Below, piece by piece: positions 15,101 to 22,065 of a DNA stretch of 62,361 nucleotides. The notes under the pieces are model-generated. The model did not search any database. It was not told where the DNA came from and saw nothing but the letters and a program-made list of their open reading frames with translations. Location of the stretch: assembly GCF_016905445.1 (NCBI RefSeq), contig NZ_JAFEXF010000018.1:1-62361 (forward strand). Direction: 5' to 3'. Position 1 is the stretch's first letter. Each line of letters opens with the position of its first letter. Both the position numbers and the translations under genes were made by a program. The DNA is from Streptomyces sp. G44. Lineage in GTDB: Bacteria > Actinomycetota > Actinomycetes > Streptomycetales > Streptomycetaceae.

Positions 15101-16658
15101 CCTGGGCGTCGTAGCCGTAGGAGACGAGGGTCGTGCCGCGGCCGTGGGGTTGTTCCGGGTCGAGCAGGCGTAGGGCGCTGATGCGGGGCAGGTCGCTGTG
15201 GCGGTCGAGAGCGATGCGGTAGCCGCCGCTGTGGGCGACCTCCACCGGGGTGCCGTCGGCGGTGTAGTGGACGGTGATGCGTTGGCCGTTGCGGTCCACG
15301 ATGGCCTGCAGGGGCAGATCGACCGCCTGTCCGTCATCGGCGGGGCACGGGGAGTGGAAGACGTAGGCGAGGCCGGTGTCGGGATCGGTGAGGCGCAGGG
15401 CGCCCTCGACTTCGGTGTCCCAGGTCAGGGGTATTCGGGGGCCGAGCTCGGGGTGGACGGGAGCCTCTCCGCCGGGCGCAGGGAGCGGGTAGCTCAGCCG
15501 GGCACCGTCGGGCGCGGCGTAAGTGATCCCTTCTTCGTCGACCTGGAGGCGCTGGTCGAGGGTGGAGGCCCAACTGGGGCCGAACCAGCCGCCCCAGCGG
15601 TACGACGAGAGGTGCGTGCGTTCCAGCACCAGGGGCAGGGTGCCCGGCAGCTGGACGTCGGTCTGGGGCAGCAGCATGTCGCCGGTGGCGACGTCGATCG
15701 GGTCCAGGGCGCACTTCTTGAGGACTGCCTTGATGGAGGCGGGCAGCTTCTCCCATTCCGATGGGCGCAGCTTGAGTCGGGACAGACCAGAGCCGTCGAG
15801 CCCCAAAGTCTTGCCGAGTTTCGCGAGCTCGCTGGGCTTGAGTTTGCCCAGGCCCTTGCCGAGGAGCTTGCCCAGACCGCCCGCACCGACTCCGAAAGCG
15901 GCTCCCAGGGCCAGGGTCTCCGCGAGCTTGTCCGGATCCTTGAACGTCCCCGGTTCCTGCAACAACGCGTCGAAGGCGGAGAACTTCATGCCCTCACCTG
16001 CGAGTTTGCCGGCCCTGGCGATCGTCTTGATCTCCCCGAGGGCCTTCAGTGCCCGCTCCAGGCCGCGGATGGCCTCCATGACGGTGCGGATGACCCGGGC
16101 CATACGGCTGCCGGACTTCTCGATCCGGGCGATCAGCGCCACGACCTTCGCAGCCCGTGCCCCGGCCGCAAGACTGCCCGCGATCGCGGAGAGGCCACCG
16201 GTCAGTACCGACAGGGCCAGGCCGGCGATCTCGAACTCGGCGATCTCCGCGAGGATGACACCGATCTCGGTCAGCAGGTCGTGGGCCTCGTCGGCGAAGT
16301 CGTCCAGTGCCTTGGCGCCCTTGCGCAGGGAGTCGGCCATGTCGGTGGCCTGCGTGCGACTGGCTTTGGCCCGCTTGTGCAGAGCTTTGGCGGCCTTGCC
16401 CTCCCACTCCAGGTCCTTGAGTGCCGACTCGGCGGCGTGGGCGGCGGCATCGAGGCCCTTGGCCAGGGCTCGCCATTTTTTGGCTACCTCCCGGATGCCG
16501 TCCGGGTCGACGGCGGGGTCGGTGATGCCCAGGAACTCAAGGTTGCTGGCGAGGGTGCTGCCGAAGGCGTGGTTGGCCTTGTTGATCCAGTGCAGGGGGT
16601 TGAGGTCCCCGGCGTCAATTTCGAACTCGGCGTCGCCGGGGATGATGTCGAAGCCCAT
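12192..16658 (-). CDS. Rhs/YD-repeat polymorphic toxin with LXG/WXG-like N-terminus
   Basis: Encodes 1488 aa. Residues 1-300 are helical with a WEG motif at 85-87 and two Ala/Gly-rich hydrophobic stretches near 140-170 and 247-275, resembling heads that route toxins to type VII secretion. A DUF6531-type segment follows (DPIDVATGDML, about 319-395), then some twenty YD repeats (YTYDEQGRV, YDAAGRL). The core ends with the Rhs signature YDPATARYLTPDPLG and a PMGL boundary near 1350. The last 132 residues are the variable toxin domain: NIHVRLDGF, an NWITTQREMN helix and FWQNGERVHL. I cannot assign it to a known fold. It is preceded eight bases upstream by a WXG100-like gene and followed by an immunity candidate. 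Killing of competitors is inferred from family knowledge. Confidence 0.92.
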   Translation of the reverse strand: MGFDIIPGDAEFEIDAGDLNPLHWINKANHAFGSTLASNLEFLGITDPAVDPDGIREVAKKWRALAKGLDAAAHAAESALKDLEWEGKAAKALHKRAKASRTQATDMADSLRKGAKALDDFADEAHDLLTEIGVILAEIAEFEIAGLALSVLTGGLSAIAGSLAAGARAAKVVALIARIEKSGSRMARVIRTVMEAIRGLERALKALGEIKTIARAGKLAGEGMKFSAFDALLQEPGTFKDPDKLAETLALGAAFGVGAGGLGKLLGKGLGKLKPSELAKLGKTLGLDGSGLSRLKLRPSEWEKLPASIKAVLKKCALDPIDVATGDMLLPQTDVQLPGTLPLVLERTHLSSYRWGGWFGPSWASTLDQRLQVDEEGITYAAPDGARLSYPLPAPGGEAPVHPELGPRIPLTWDTEVEGALRLTDPDTGLAYVFHSPCPADDGQAVDLPLQAIVDRNGQRITVHYTADGTPVEVAHSGGYRIALDRHSDLPRISALRLLDPEQPHGRGTTLVSYGYDAQGDLTEVTNSSGLPLRFTYDAQGRITSWTDRNNTTYTYTYDEQGRVVRTEGSDGFLSGTLSYDDAAHTTRVTNGLGHTTCYEHNAAYRLIRETDPLGNTTHQDWDEDHRRIAVTDPLGHTTRYTYDDRGHPTGVIRPDGHTITVTRNDLGLPIEAVNADGATWRREYDTRGNLTAVTDPTGAAIRCTHTPEGHLSTVIDALGNTTRIECDRAGLPRKVIDPLGAVTRYTRDAFGRPTSITDPLGSITRLEWTPEGKLARQQDPDGAVQLWTYDGEGNCLTRTDALGQTTTFEYTAFDLLTARVDPDGSRYTFTHDLELRLTQVTNPQGLNWDYTYDPAGRLTAETDFDDRTITYTHDAAGRTTARTTPLGDVVGYTYDALGRLTEKDAAGLLTRYSYDPAGRMLAAANTDHELALTYDSAGRLIAESTDGRTVRHTYDAAGRPVRRTTPTGATSSYAYDAAGNRTELVTPTGHTLSSSHDLAGQELLRTLDDGTLTIAQSWDPTGRLTQRRLVGGTGASHTRDYSYRADGYLALLEDSRSGPSRYDLDPLGRVTGVSARKWSETYAYDAVGNQTSAAWPDTRPDDDARGERNYNGTRLITAGSIRYEYDAAGRLTLRQKTRLSRKPDAWHYVWNSDNQLTEVTTPDGTRWRYTYDPLGRRTAKLCLAENGDSTVEQTTFTWAGSVLIEEITTAPEQRQGSVALTWDHDGLHPVGQTERRLDAITQEEIDARFFAIATDLVGTPTELIGTDGNIAWHTRTNLWGTTTWSRLSSAYTPLRFPGQYFDRETGHHYNVHRYYDPATARYLTPDPLGLIPAPNAVTYVGNPMAWADPMGLAPCLALGLSNGGELARFADEQGFRNLMHISDRNDVLAVVRHIAHEQPSRNIHVRLDGFMMENGKKGTPQELFEDFYKAGRVGGNWITTQREMNILGEAVRRGDRDWSSITFWQNGERVHLTQPDFAALRRAAGIV

Positions 16659-16665
16659 GTACGGC

Positions 16666-16977
16666 TCAGCCCTTCTTGGCGCGGGCCGCGGCGGACAACA
16701 GGACGTCCAGCAGGTCGAAGGCGTCGGAGACGTCGTCCATGAACTTTGCCTCGGCCTCCCACTCCTTGTGCAGGTCCTTGGTGAGCTTGGCGATGGTGTC
16801 CATGCCGTCCTGGATGTCGTCCTTGGCGCTCATCAGGGTGCCCAGCACGCCGAAGGCGGACAGGTCGTGCGAGGCGGCCTTGAAGTCGTGCAGCGGCTTG
16901 GTGGTGTGGTGGTCGACCTTGCCCAGCGCGGAGGCCGCCTTGTGCAAGGCTTCCGCGTCCTTCTTCAAGTCCGCCAT
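16666..16977 (-). CDS. WXG100-like small helical partner of the toxin
   Basis: Encodes 103 aa, nearly all helical with heptad spacing. There is a Gly turn in the middle (AFGVLGTLM) and a tryptophan in KEWEAEAKF in the second helix. Size and shape match WXG100/ESAT-6-like proteins, although the strict W-x-G is not present. Such proteins bind the helical head of an LXG toxin and carry it to the type VII machinery. Its stop lies only 8 bp before the Rhs start, so the two are almost certainly co-translated. No secretion machinery is in the window, so a chromosomal system would have to serve it. Confidence 0.65.
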   Translation of the reverse strand: MADLKKDAEALHKAASALGKVDHHTTKPLHDFKAASHDLSAFGVLGTLMSAKDDIQDGMDTIAKLTKDLHKEWEAEAKFMDDVSDAFDLLDVLLSAAARAKKG

Positions 16978-17058
16978 GCGTTGTGCCCGCCCCCGTGGGT
17001 TGAGATGGTCCCGAGTGTGTCGCGTTGTGCGTTGTGTGCTCGTCGGCCGCCACCGTGG

Positions 17059-18150
17059 TCAGCGGTTGACGGACTGGACTTCCTGGACGTTCATGTCCTG
17101 GGTCGTCTCGAAGGTGCCGTTGGGCAGGTCGCCCTTCGCGCCGCCGGTGCCCTCCCAGGAGATTTCCCAGGTGATCGATGCCTTGAGTTGATACGGCTTC
17201 CCGTCGGCGGCCCGCAGATACGTGATGCCGCATGGCGGGACTTCACCAGAGGCGCCCTTGGTGTACGGGGCGCCGATCGAGCCGTTGTCGTTGATCTCGC
17301 AGTCACCGGAGGCGGGGTGGGTTTCCGCATCGTCGGTACCGGGCTCCAGATGCAGGGCGACCGGCTTTGCTGTGGTCTCCGCCCACAGACCGGTGCCCGG
17401 CAGGTCGGCGCGGACTGTGACGTCCTTGAAGGTTCCCTTGTCTAGCCACGCCCAAGTGGGCAGATTCACCGTCGACTTGGCCTGCGGCTTCAGCTCGACC
17501 TCGGTGTCCGGGACCTTGATCTTGTCGTAGGCGAACGCGGCGAGCGTCTCTGGGGTTGGGGCGTGCTTGTCCTTGGGGATGGTGCCGGCATCCTGCCAGA
17601 ACATGATGCGGCCGCACTCCCACGCTGCGGAATCCTGGTAGCGCCCTTCTCGGACCACGCTGCGCCAGAACATGCCCTTCTTGCCGAGGTTGTAGTCCTT
17701 GTAGCCGTCGGCGCTGGTGTCCTCGGACAGAGTCAGGTCGAAGTTGCTGTCCGGCTTCCCCTTCTCGTAGTGGTCCACCCAGAGGCCGTTGCTCCACCAG
17801 ACGTGCGCGTTGACCAGACCGCCCTCACCGGCGGCAACCGCATCCTTGAGCTCCTCCGGTGAGAAAGCAGGCTCGTACCAGCACGCCGGTGGCTCCCAGT
17901 TGGGGTCCACCGAGGTGAGCTCGCCCACGGAAGCCTTCGCTGTTCGGCCGCCGGGGTACGTGAGCTTGATCTTCGAGTTGGACACCGAGGCCATGAGTGA
18001 TGTGCCGGAGACATCACCACTGGGGCCTGAGGGTTTGCTCGGTTGCTTGGACTTGTCGTCCTCGCCGAACGCGTGGGCCGTGCCGGGCACCGCGACGACG
18101 ACGAGTGCTGAGGCAATCAGCAGGCTCGCTGTCCCATAGGGGCGCGGCAT
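17059..18150 (-). CDS. Secreted protein of the Rhs operon, unknown function
   Basis: Encodes 363 aa. ATG at 18150 gives a clear Sec signal peptide: basic MPRPYG, hydrophobic TASLLIASALVVVAV, cleavage near GTAHA. The mature part begins with a disordered Lys/Ser/Pro segment and continues as a Trp-rich, beta-rich domain with paired cysteines (for example PPACWYEP and WECGRIMFW). No catalytic motif is recognised. Two bases separate the lipoprotein stop from this start, so they are coupled. Conserved partners of this kind beside Streptomyces Rhs toxins may help export or present the toxin; this is inferred from position. Confidence 0.7.
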   Translation of the reverse strand: MPRPYGTASLLIASALVVVAVPGTAHAFGEDDKSKQPSKPSGPSGDVSGTSLMASVSNSKIKLTYPGGRTAKASVGELTSVDPNWEPPACWYEPAFSPEELKDAVAAGEGGLVNAHVWWSNGLWVDHYEKGKPDSNFDLTLSEDTSADGYKDYNLGKKGMFWRSVVREGRYQDSAAWECGRIMFWQDAGTIPKDKHAPTPETLAAFAYDKIKVPDTEVELKPQAKSTVNLPTWAWLDKGTFKDVTVRADLPGTGLWAETTAKPVALHLEPGTDDAETHPASGDCEINDNGSIGAPYTKGASGEVPPCGITYLRAADGKPYQLKASITWEISWEGTGGAKGDLPNGTFETTQDMNVQEVQSVNR

Positions 18151-18152
18151 GT

Positions 18153-18794
18153 TCAGCAGCCTCCCCGTTCGGTCTCCGAGTAGCGCGTCTTCCACACACC
18201 CTGTGGCGTCTTGTCGAGCCGGTTGCGGTACTGGACGCGCGCTTTGGAGTTCTGGGGCGTGTGCTCGACCTTGCCGGTCTTGGTGTTCTTGGTGGAGCCC
18301 TTGCTCTCGTCGACGCAGTAGAACAACACGCCGCTGCCGTCATCGGCGATGCTCACCTGGGGCTTCGACACCGTGGCGCGGCCGATCAGAACCAGGTCGT
18401 CGTCGACGAAGCCCTTGATCCATTTGCGGGCCGACTGGCCGGCGGCTTCGTCGGTGTAGAAGGCCAGCGCCTTGGAGTCCGGGTTTCCCTCGATGATCGC
18501 GGCGTACTCGGCCAGCAGTTCCTGCCTGCCGTCATTCAAGATCGCCTGCTTCTTGGGGTCCGAGTTCGTCCACCCCTGGAAGTCGGCCTGGAAGCTCTTG
18601 GGGAGCGTGATCTTGGGGCGGCCTGCTGCCGTGTCGGAGGGTGTAGCGGAGGGCGACGGGCTGGCACTCGATCGTGTGTCCGCCCCGGCGATCTTCTTGT
18701 TGTCCTTGTGGTCGTCCGAGCCGCCGCAGGCGGCCAGCAGCAGGGCCGCGGATGCGGTGAGCGCGGCCGTGACGAGCCGGGTCGAGCGAGTCAC
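18153..18794 (-). CDS. Lipoprotein of the Rhs operon
   Basis: Encodes 213 aa from GTG at 18794, preceded by GGAG six bases upstream; the longer frame from 18851 has no such site. A signal sequence ends in the lipobox LLAAC, so the protein is anchored to the outer face of the membrane. A Ser/Thr/Pro linker follows. The folded domain (about residues 65-213) contains NTF2-like elements (EYAAIIEGNPDSKALAFYTDEAA, then VFYCVDES) that could bind a partner. It is first in the leftward operon, translationally coupled to the secreted protein. Function unknown; a surface receptor or export helper for the toxin is plausible. Confidence 0.75.
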   Translation of the reverse strand: MTRSTRLVTAALTASAALLLAACGGSDDHKDNKKIAGADTRSSASPSPSATPSDTAAGRPKITLPKSFQADFQGWTNSDPKKQAILNDGRQELLAEYAAIIEGNPDSKALAFYTDEAAGQSARKWIKGFVDDDLVLIGRATVSKPQVSIADDGSGVLFYCVDESKGSTKNTKTGKVEHTPQNSKARVQYRNRLDKTPQGVWKTRYSETERGGC

Positions 18795-18837
18795 TGTTGT
18801 CTCCGGTGAGGTGAGGGTTAACCCGAGCGAAGCAACG

Positions 18838-19624
18838 CTATCCGTGACCACCCGGTGACCATGAGAGCGGGTCGGGCTTTGGCTGAGACGTAGCTGTGCT
18901 GAACCGCACCGGTTCAGGTGGAGAGTGCGGTGATTCCGCTACGCACGCCCCTTCTCCAGATTCCCCAGCACCTGTCCAGCCACCTTGCGCACCTGTGCTG
19001 TTGAGGTCCTTCCCGGTCACCACGTAGGCGGGCGAGTACCTCTCGACGTAGAGGGACTGACCTGCTCCGATGTCCACCGTGAGCGACGACCGCCAGGTGT
19101 CGCCGTACATGACCTGCCGCGCAGCGTTACGGCCCTTGAGGACCACGGGGAGCAGGTCGGTGCCGTGAACGAGGGCGATCCTGGGGTGGGCCGGCAGGGC
19201 CCAGATCAGGGCGGGCGTGGCGCCGAACGTGAGGTGTTGCAGGTGCAGTACGCCGATCTCTGCTGGATCGATCGCGGTAACCAAGGCTTGGCGCAGAGCT
19301 GCGACGTAGCGACCGAAGACGGCGCCCTCCAGGCACCTTCGGGCCACCGCCAGCAGGTTGAGCCGGGTGGTAGTTGGGGTCTGGGCATGGCGGGGGCCAG
19401 CATGAAGGCTCGTGCGGGATGAGGGGTTTGTCGCCGGTGTAGAGGCCGGGGAAAAGTTCGACGCCGCCGCCGGGGCTTCCGGCCGGGAGGTCGAGGAAGG
19501 TGGCGGGCGCGCTAGTTGAAGCGAGGTAAAGCCAGACGTCTGCGTCGTCAGGCGCCTGCTTGTTCCTGAGGCGGGGCCGACTGTCAGTGGTGGACGCCAG
19601 ACTGTCTGTCGTGGAGAGACTCAT
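18838..19624 (-). pseudogene. Frameshifted remnant of a GT4-type glycosyltransferase
   Basis: Pieces of one protein are spread over three minus-strand frames. An N-terminal part around 19420-19530 reads DVWLYLAS then LYTGDKPLIPHEPS. A middle part near 19380 reads MLAPAMPRPQLPPGST. A third part at 19137-19347 reads VLHLQHLTFGATPALIWALP and ends in ALVHGTDLL. This order matches the N-terminal half of a GT4-family glycosyltransferase. After LVHGTDLL the similarity stops and an unrelated stretch (GRNAARQVMYGDTWRSS) follows, so the gene is frameshifted at least twice and truncated or fused. The family call is from memory of similar Streptomyces proteins. Confidence 0.55.
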
Positions 19625-20804
19625 CTCGTGGATGTTGTTGGCGGCACTGGTATCTGCGCCGGTGATCTATTCATATCCCCCGCTCCGCAGGCGGGCGATC
19701 CACGCATGGACGAGTGCCGTACGCACAGTGAGACGTGGACGGCTCGCTCTCGCGGCTCGTCATGCGCAACCGCTATTCGACGAGGCCCGGGAGGTGCTCC
19801 CGGCCGCAGTTGCGGACAGAGTTCCAGCTGGGCAGGGTCTGACCCCTGATTGGATCTTGCGATGGTGGCATGCGGCGCAGGTGGCGATACCTAGCGTTGC
19901 GGCGATGTTTGCTGGATGCGGCTACTTGGTCTGGAATACCGCATCATTCTTCGCTGCGTACAGTGCTGATCGGCATGAGGCCCCAGAACCGCCGCCCGGA
20001 CCCTGGCACATGGTGCCTGCAGTGAGGGACTGGATCGTCTCCCTTCCCGATGAGGTCCGTTCCTGGCAGGGGCCGATCGACGTATTTGAGTCGCTGCGGG
20101 GCATCGTAATCGTTCTTGTGGCCGTACGCATGCTCCCCTTACTCGCGCGAATCCTTCACGTGACTGCCCAGTGGCCGGAACGCCGAGCGGCGACAGAACG
20201 GCAGCGAAAACAGCAGCAGCGTTGGTCTGACGGCTATTGGCGCTGTTGGCCGGTTGTCGTGCTGGTACTGACTGCTGTCGAGTGCGGGCGGGCGCGCAAG
20301 AAGTGGCAAGAGGCCAGGCCCGGGGAGGATGGCCCACGTGTCTCGCTGGGAACCGTCGAGCGAGTGTTGTGGAGGGCGCCGCGCACTCGGAGGGTGCAGG
20401 CTCGGGATCATCAGGAACGTAAGACCAAGGCGCATATCGCACGCGTGGTGGGGGCCTTACGAGCAGTCGAGGCAAGGCAGGACATGCACCCCAAGGAAGC
20501 GTTGGAAGACCTTACGGTCATGCTGTTGACGATCGCCGAACGGTATGCCGAAGGCCGGGTCGGTGAACTCCTTGACGAAGAGCAGATCGGTGACGCGACA
20601 CCAGTCGTGCATCGGGAGCACCTGCGTCAGGCAGGAGTAGGCGTCACCGTGGTCCTCGTCATGGTGGGAGCCTCGCTCGTCGGGGTGCCGGAGGGCGCGC
20701 TCACTGCGCTCCTGCCAGTCGTCGTCCTTGCATTGGTCGTCCTCGTCTATCGAGACAGGGGACCCACACCTTCGCAGCTGACCGACTTGATCATTCCTCG
20801 GTAG
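19560..20804 (+). CDS. Multi-pass membrane protein of unknown function
   Basis: Up to 414 aa. Predicted membrane segments lie near residues 25-40, 108-130 and 182-200, at about 225-240, and as a terminal pair near 360-395 (VGVTVVLVMVGASLVG, then LLPVVVLALVVLVY). Between them lie soluble basic or charged stretches, including a Lys/Arg/Gln-rich segment near 210-220. No family is recognised. The start is uncertain: the first codons overlap the opposite-strand relic and an internal start before the first membrane segment is possible. It is the only rightward gene in the island and may be an island-maintenance or defence-related cargo gene, without direct evidence. Confidence 0.6.
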   Translation: MFLRRGRLSVVDARLSVVERLISWMLLAALVSAPVIYSYPPLRRRAIHAWTSAVRTVRRGRLALAARHAQPLFDEAREVLPAAVADRVPAGQGLTPDWILRWWHAAQVAIPSVAAMFAGCGYLVWNTASFFAAYSADRHEAPEPPPGPWHMVPAVRDWIVSLPDEVRSWQGPIDVFESLRGIVIVLVAVRMLPLLARILHVTAQWPERRAATERQRKQQQRWSDGYWRCWPVVVLVLTAVECGRARKKWQEARPGEDGPRVSLGTVERVLWRAPRTRRVQARDHQERKTKAHIARVVGALRAVEARQDMHPKEALEDLTVMLLTIAERYAEGRVGELLDEEQIGDATPVVHREHLRQAGVGVTVVLVMVGASLVGVPEGALTALLPVVVLALVVLVYRDRGPTPSQLTDLIIPR

Positions 20805-20975
20805 GACTGGATCGCCGAGTCGCTAGTGGAGCCAGGAGGCTACGGAAGCGCGGATGTATGAGCAAGGTCGTCGTGTGCTTCCGAGGGCGAGGCTGCTCTT
20901 CTCAGCGCCGGAGGGCAGCTACGAATGCTGGGGGCGCTTCTGGGGCGACCGGCCCTGTTCTGGGAGCCGCATCTC

Positions 20976-21008
20976 GAAGTCGGCTCCCAGATGGCTCCCA
21001 AAATGGCC
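20976..21008. repeat. Island-end repeat, right copy
   Basis: Contains AAGTCGGCTCCCAGATGGCTCC followed by a second related GGCTCCCAAAATGG unit; it resembles 10981-11007. It lies 56 bp from attR. Candidate integrase arm sites. Confidence 0.5.
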
Positions 21009-21020
21009 CCCCAACGCAAA

Positions 21021-21056
21021 TCAGGCCCGGCACTGATCTCTCAGTACCGAGCCTGA
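21021..21056 (-). terminator. Hairpin terminator of the intact tRNA-Pro
   Basis: Arms TCAGGCCCGGCACTGA and TCAGTACCGAGCCTGA, with two G-U type pairs, flank a TCTC loop. It lies 17 bases beyond the tRNA 3' end. It sits inside the island, so the island brought its own terminator when it replaced the tRNA 3' end. Confidence 0.75.
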
Positions 21057-21063
21057 CCTGCTA

Positions 21064-21114
21064 TTTCAGCTGTCGGGGTGGCGGGATTTGAACCCACGAC
21101 CTCTTCGTCCCGAA
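21064..21114 (-). other. attR: island junction inside tRNA-Pro
   Basis: Identical over 51 bases to 10834-10884. Here the repeat is part of the complete tRNA, whose 3' half is therefore island-derived. Confidence 0.9.
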
Positions 21115-21146
21115 CGAAGCGCGCTGCCAAGCTGCGCTACACCCCG
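21073..21146 (-). tRNA. tRNA-Pro, anticodon CGG
   Basis: A 74-nt cloverleaf. The acceptor stem CGGGGTG pairs with CACCCCG, the discriminator is A, and CCA is not encoded. The anticodon stem CTTCG/CGAAG holds the loop TTCGGGA, giving anticodon CGG for the codon CCG. The T arm reads GTGGGTTCAAATCCCGC. The gene remains intact although an island is integrated in its 3' half. A TAAAGT hexamer near 21200, on the tRNA strand, is a possible -10 element. Confidence 0.96.
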
Positions 21147-21196
21147 ATGCCGTTGCTCCACCGCCCCGCATTGCTGCAGGCCCGTGGCGACATCGA

Positions 21197-21958
21197 TTAC
21201 TTTAGCGGACCGGCGGCCTGAGACGAAATCCGGTTTTCGGGGCCCCGTGGTTCGGGGCGGGCGCGGTCCACGGCGATGGTCAGGAGAGCCAGGGCGTAGA
21301 AGGCCGTGCCGAGGGCGAGCGCGTGGGTGAGGACGGCTGCGTAGCCGTGGGCGTCGACATCCAGGAACGGGTAGGGGTAGCGGGCCGGGAAGGCCGGGGG
21401 CAGGAGGGCGCCGCGGGTGAGGGCGAAGGCCAGGTAGGCCACGGGGTAGAGCAGCCAGAGGGCCGCGTGGCGGGGGCGCAGGCCGCCCGGCCTGGTCAGG
21501 AGCAGCCAGTCGAGGGCCACCCCGACCGGCGTCACGGTGTGCAGGAGCTGGTTGGCGTACGAGTGCCAGCCGGCCACGGACGCCGCGTCCCCCGTCATGG
21601 AGAAGCCGTCGGTGCCGTTCGCCAGGACCAGGTGGTAGACGAGGCCGGTCATCGCGATGAAGAGGAGCGTGCCGCCGGTCACCCATGCCGGCAGCGGTCG
21701 GCGGCCCCGCCAGGCCCGTCGTGCGGAGAGGCCGAGGACCACCGTCACCAGCAGGTTGCTCTGGATGGTGAAGTAGCTGAGTACGCGCAGCGGGCTGCCG
21801 GTGACCAGGTCGATCGTGATTCCGGTCACCGCGGCGAGGGCGAGCAGCGCGCGCAGGGCGGCCACGACGGGGCGGCGTACGGGTGGCACGACCGCCTCCG
21901 CCGGGACATCCGAGGCGCGGGATATGCCCGAGGTTGTCGGATCGATCATGTTCCCCAC
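21197..21958 (-). CDS. Pr6Pr-family integral membrane protein
   Basis: Encodes 253 aa with six membrane segments. Hallmarks are the FTIQSNLLVTVVLGL segment, the TGLVYHLVLA segment, an HTVTPVGVALDWLLL helix and the YPVAYLAFALTRGALL helix followed by YPYPFLDV. The family spans actinobacterial and other membranes and has no proven activity. The start is either GTG at 21958 or ATG at 21949, which has a GGGG just upstream. It opens the conserved backbone block immediately right of the tRNA. Confidence 0.85.
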   Translation of the reverse strand: MGNMIDPTTSGISRASDVPAEAVVPPVRRPVVAALRALLALAAVTGITIDLVTGSPLRVLSYFTIQSNLLVTVVLGLSARRAWRGRRPLPAWVTGGTLLFIAMTGLVYHLVLANGTDGFSMTGDAASVAGWHSYANQLLHTVTPVGVALDWLLLTRPGGLRPRHAALWLLYPVAYLAFALTRGALLPPAFPARYPYPFLDVDAHGYAAVLTHALALGTAFYALALLTIAVDRARPEPRGPENRISSQAAGPLK

Positions 21959-22065
21959 GGTAGGGGCACTGCCGTCAGCAACCTCGTCCCGGCCCCGGCC
22001 CCGGCCCCGGCTTCAGCCGCCTCCGCAGCCCCCTCAAGCCTGTCCCCCGGCCCCGGCGGCCCGCC

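Larger units (their letters stand above)
10834..21114. mobile_element. tRNA-Pro-integrated genomic island carrying an Rhs toxin operon
   Basis: About 10.2 kb is bracketed by 51-bp direct repeats from the 3' half of tRNA-Pro. Cargo runs mostly leftward: lipoprotein, secreted protein, WXG100-like protein, Rhs toxin, immunity candidate and a hypothetical gene, plus a glycosyltransferase relic and a rightward membrane-protein gene. I found no integrase, excisionase or replication gene, so the island looks immobile or dependent on a helper. Intergenic DNA at its left end is lower in GC than the backbone. Flanking genes resume normal backbone order right of the tRNA. Confidence 0.8.

Noticed and set aside
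14163..17445. Long plus-strand open frames (336, 514 and 640 aa) across the Rhs gene
   Set aside because: They are antisense to the YD repeats, which give repetitive Val/Gly/Ala-rich translations. The minus frame shows real Rhs motifs and tight operon spacing.
10885..21060. Search for an integrase in the tRNA-Pro island
   Set aside because: No frame shows the R...HxxR...Y pattern or a serine-recombinase motif; the only recombinases in the window are in the unrelated element in ssd.
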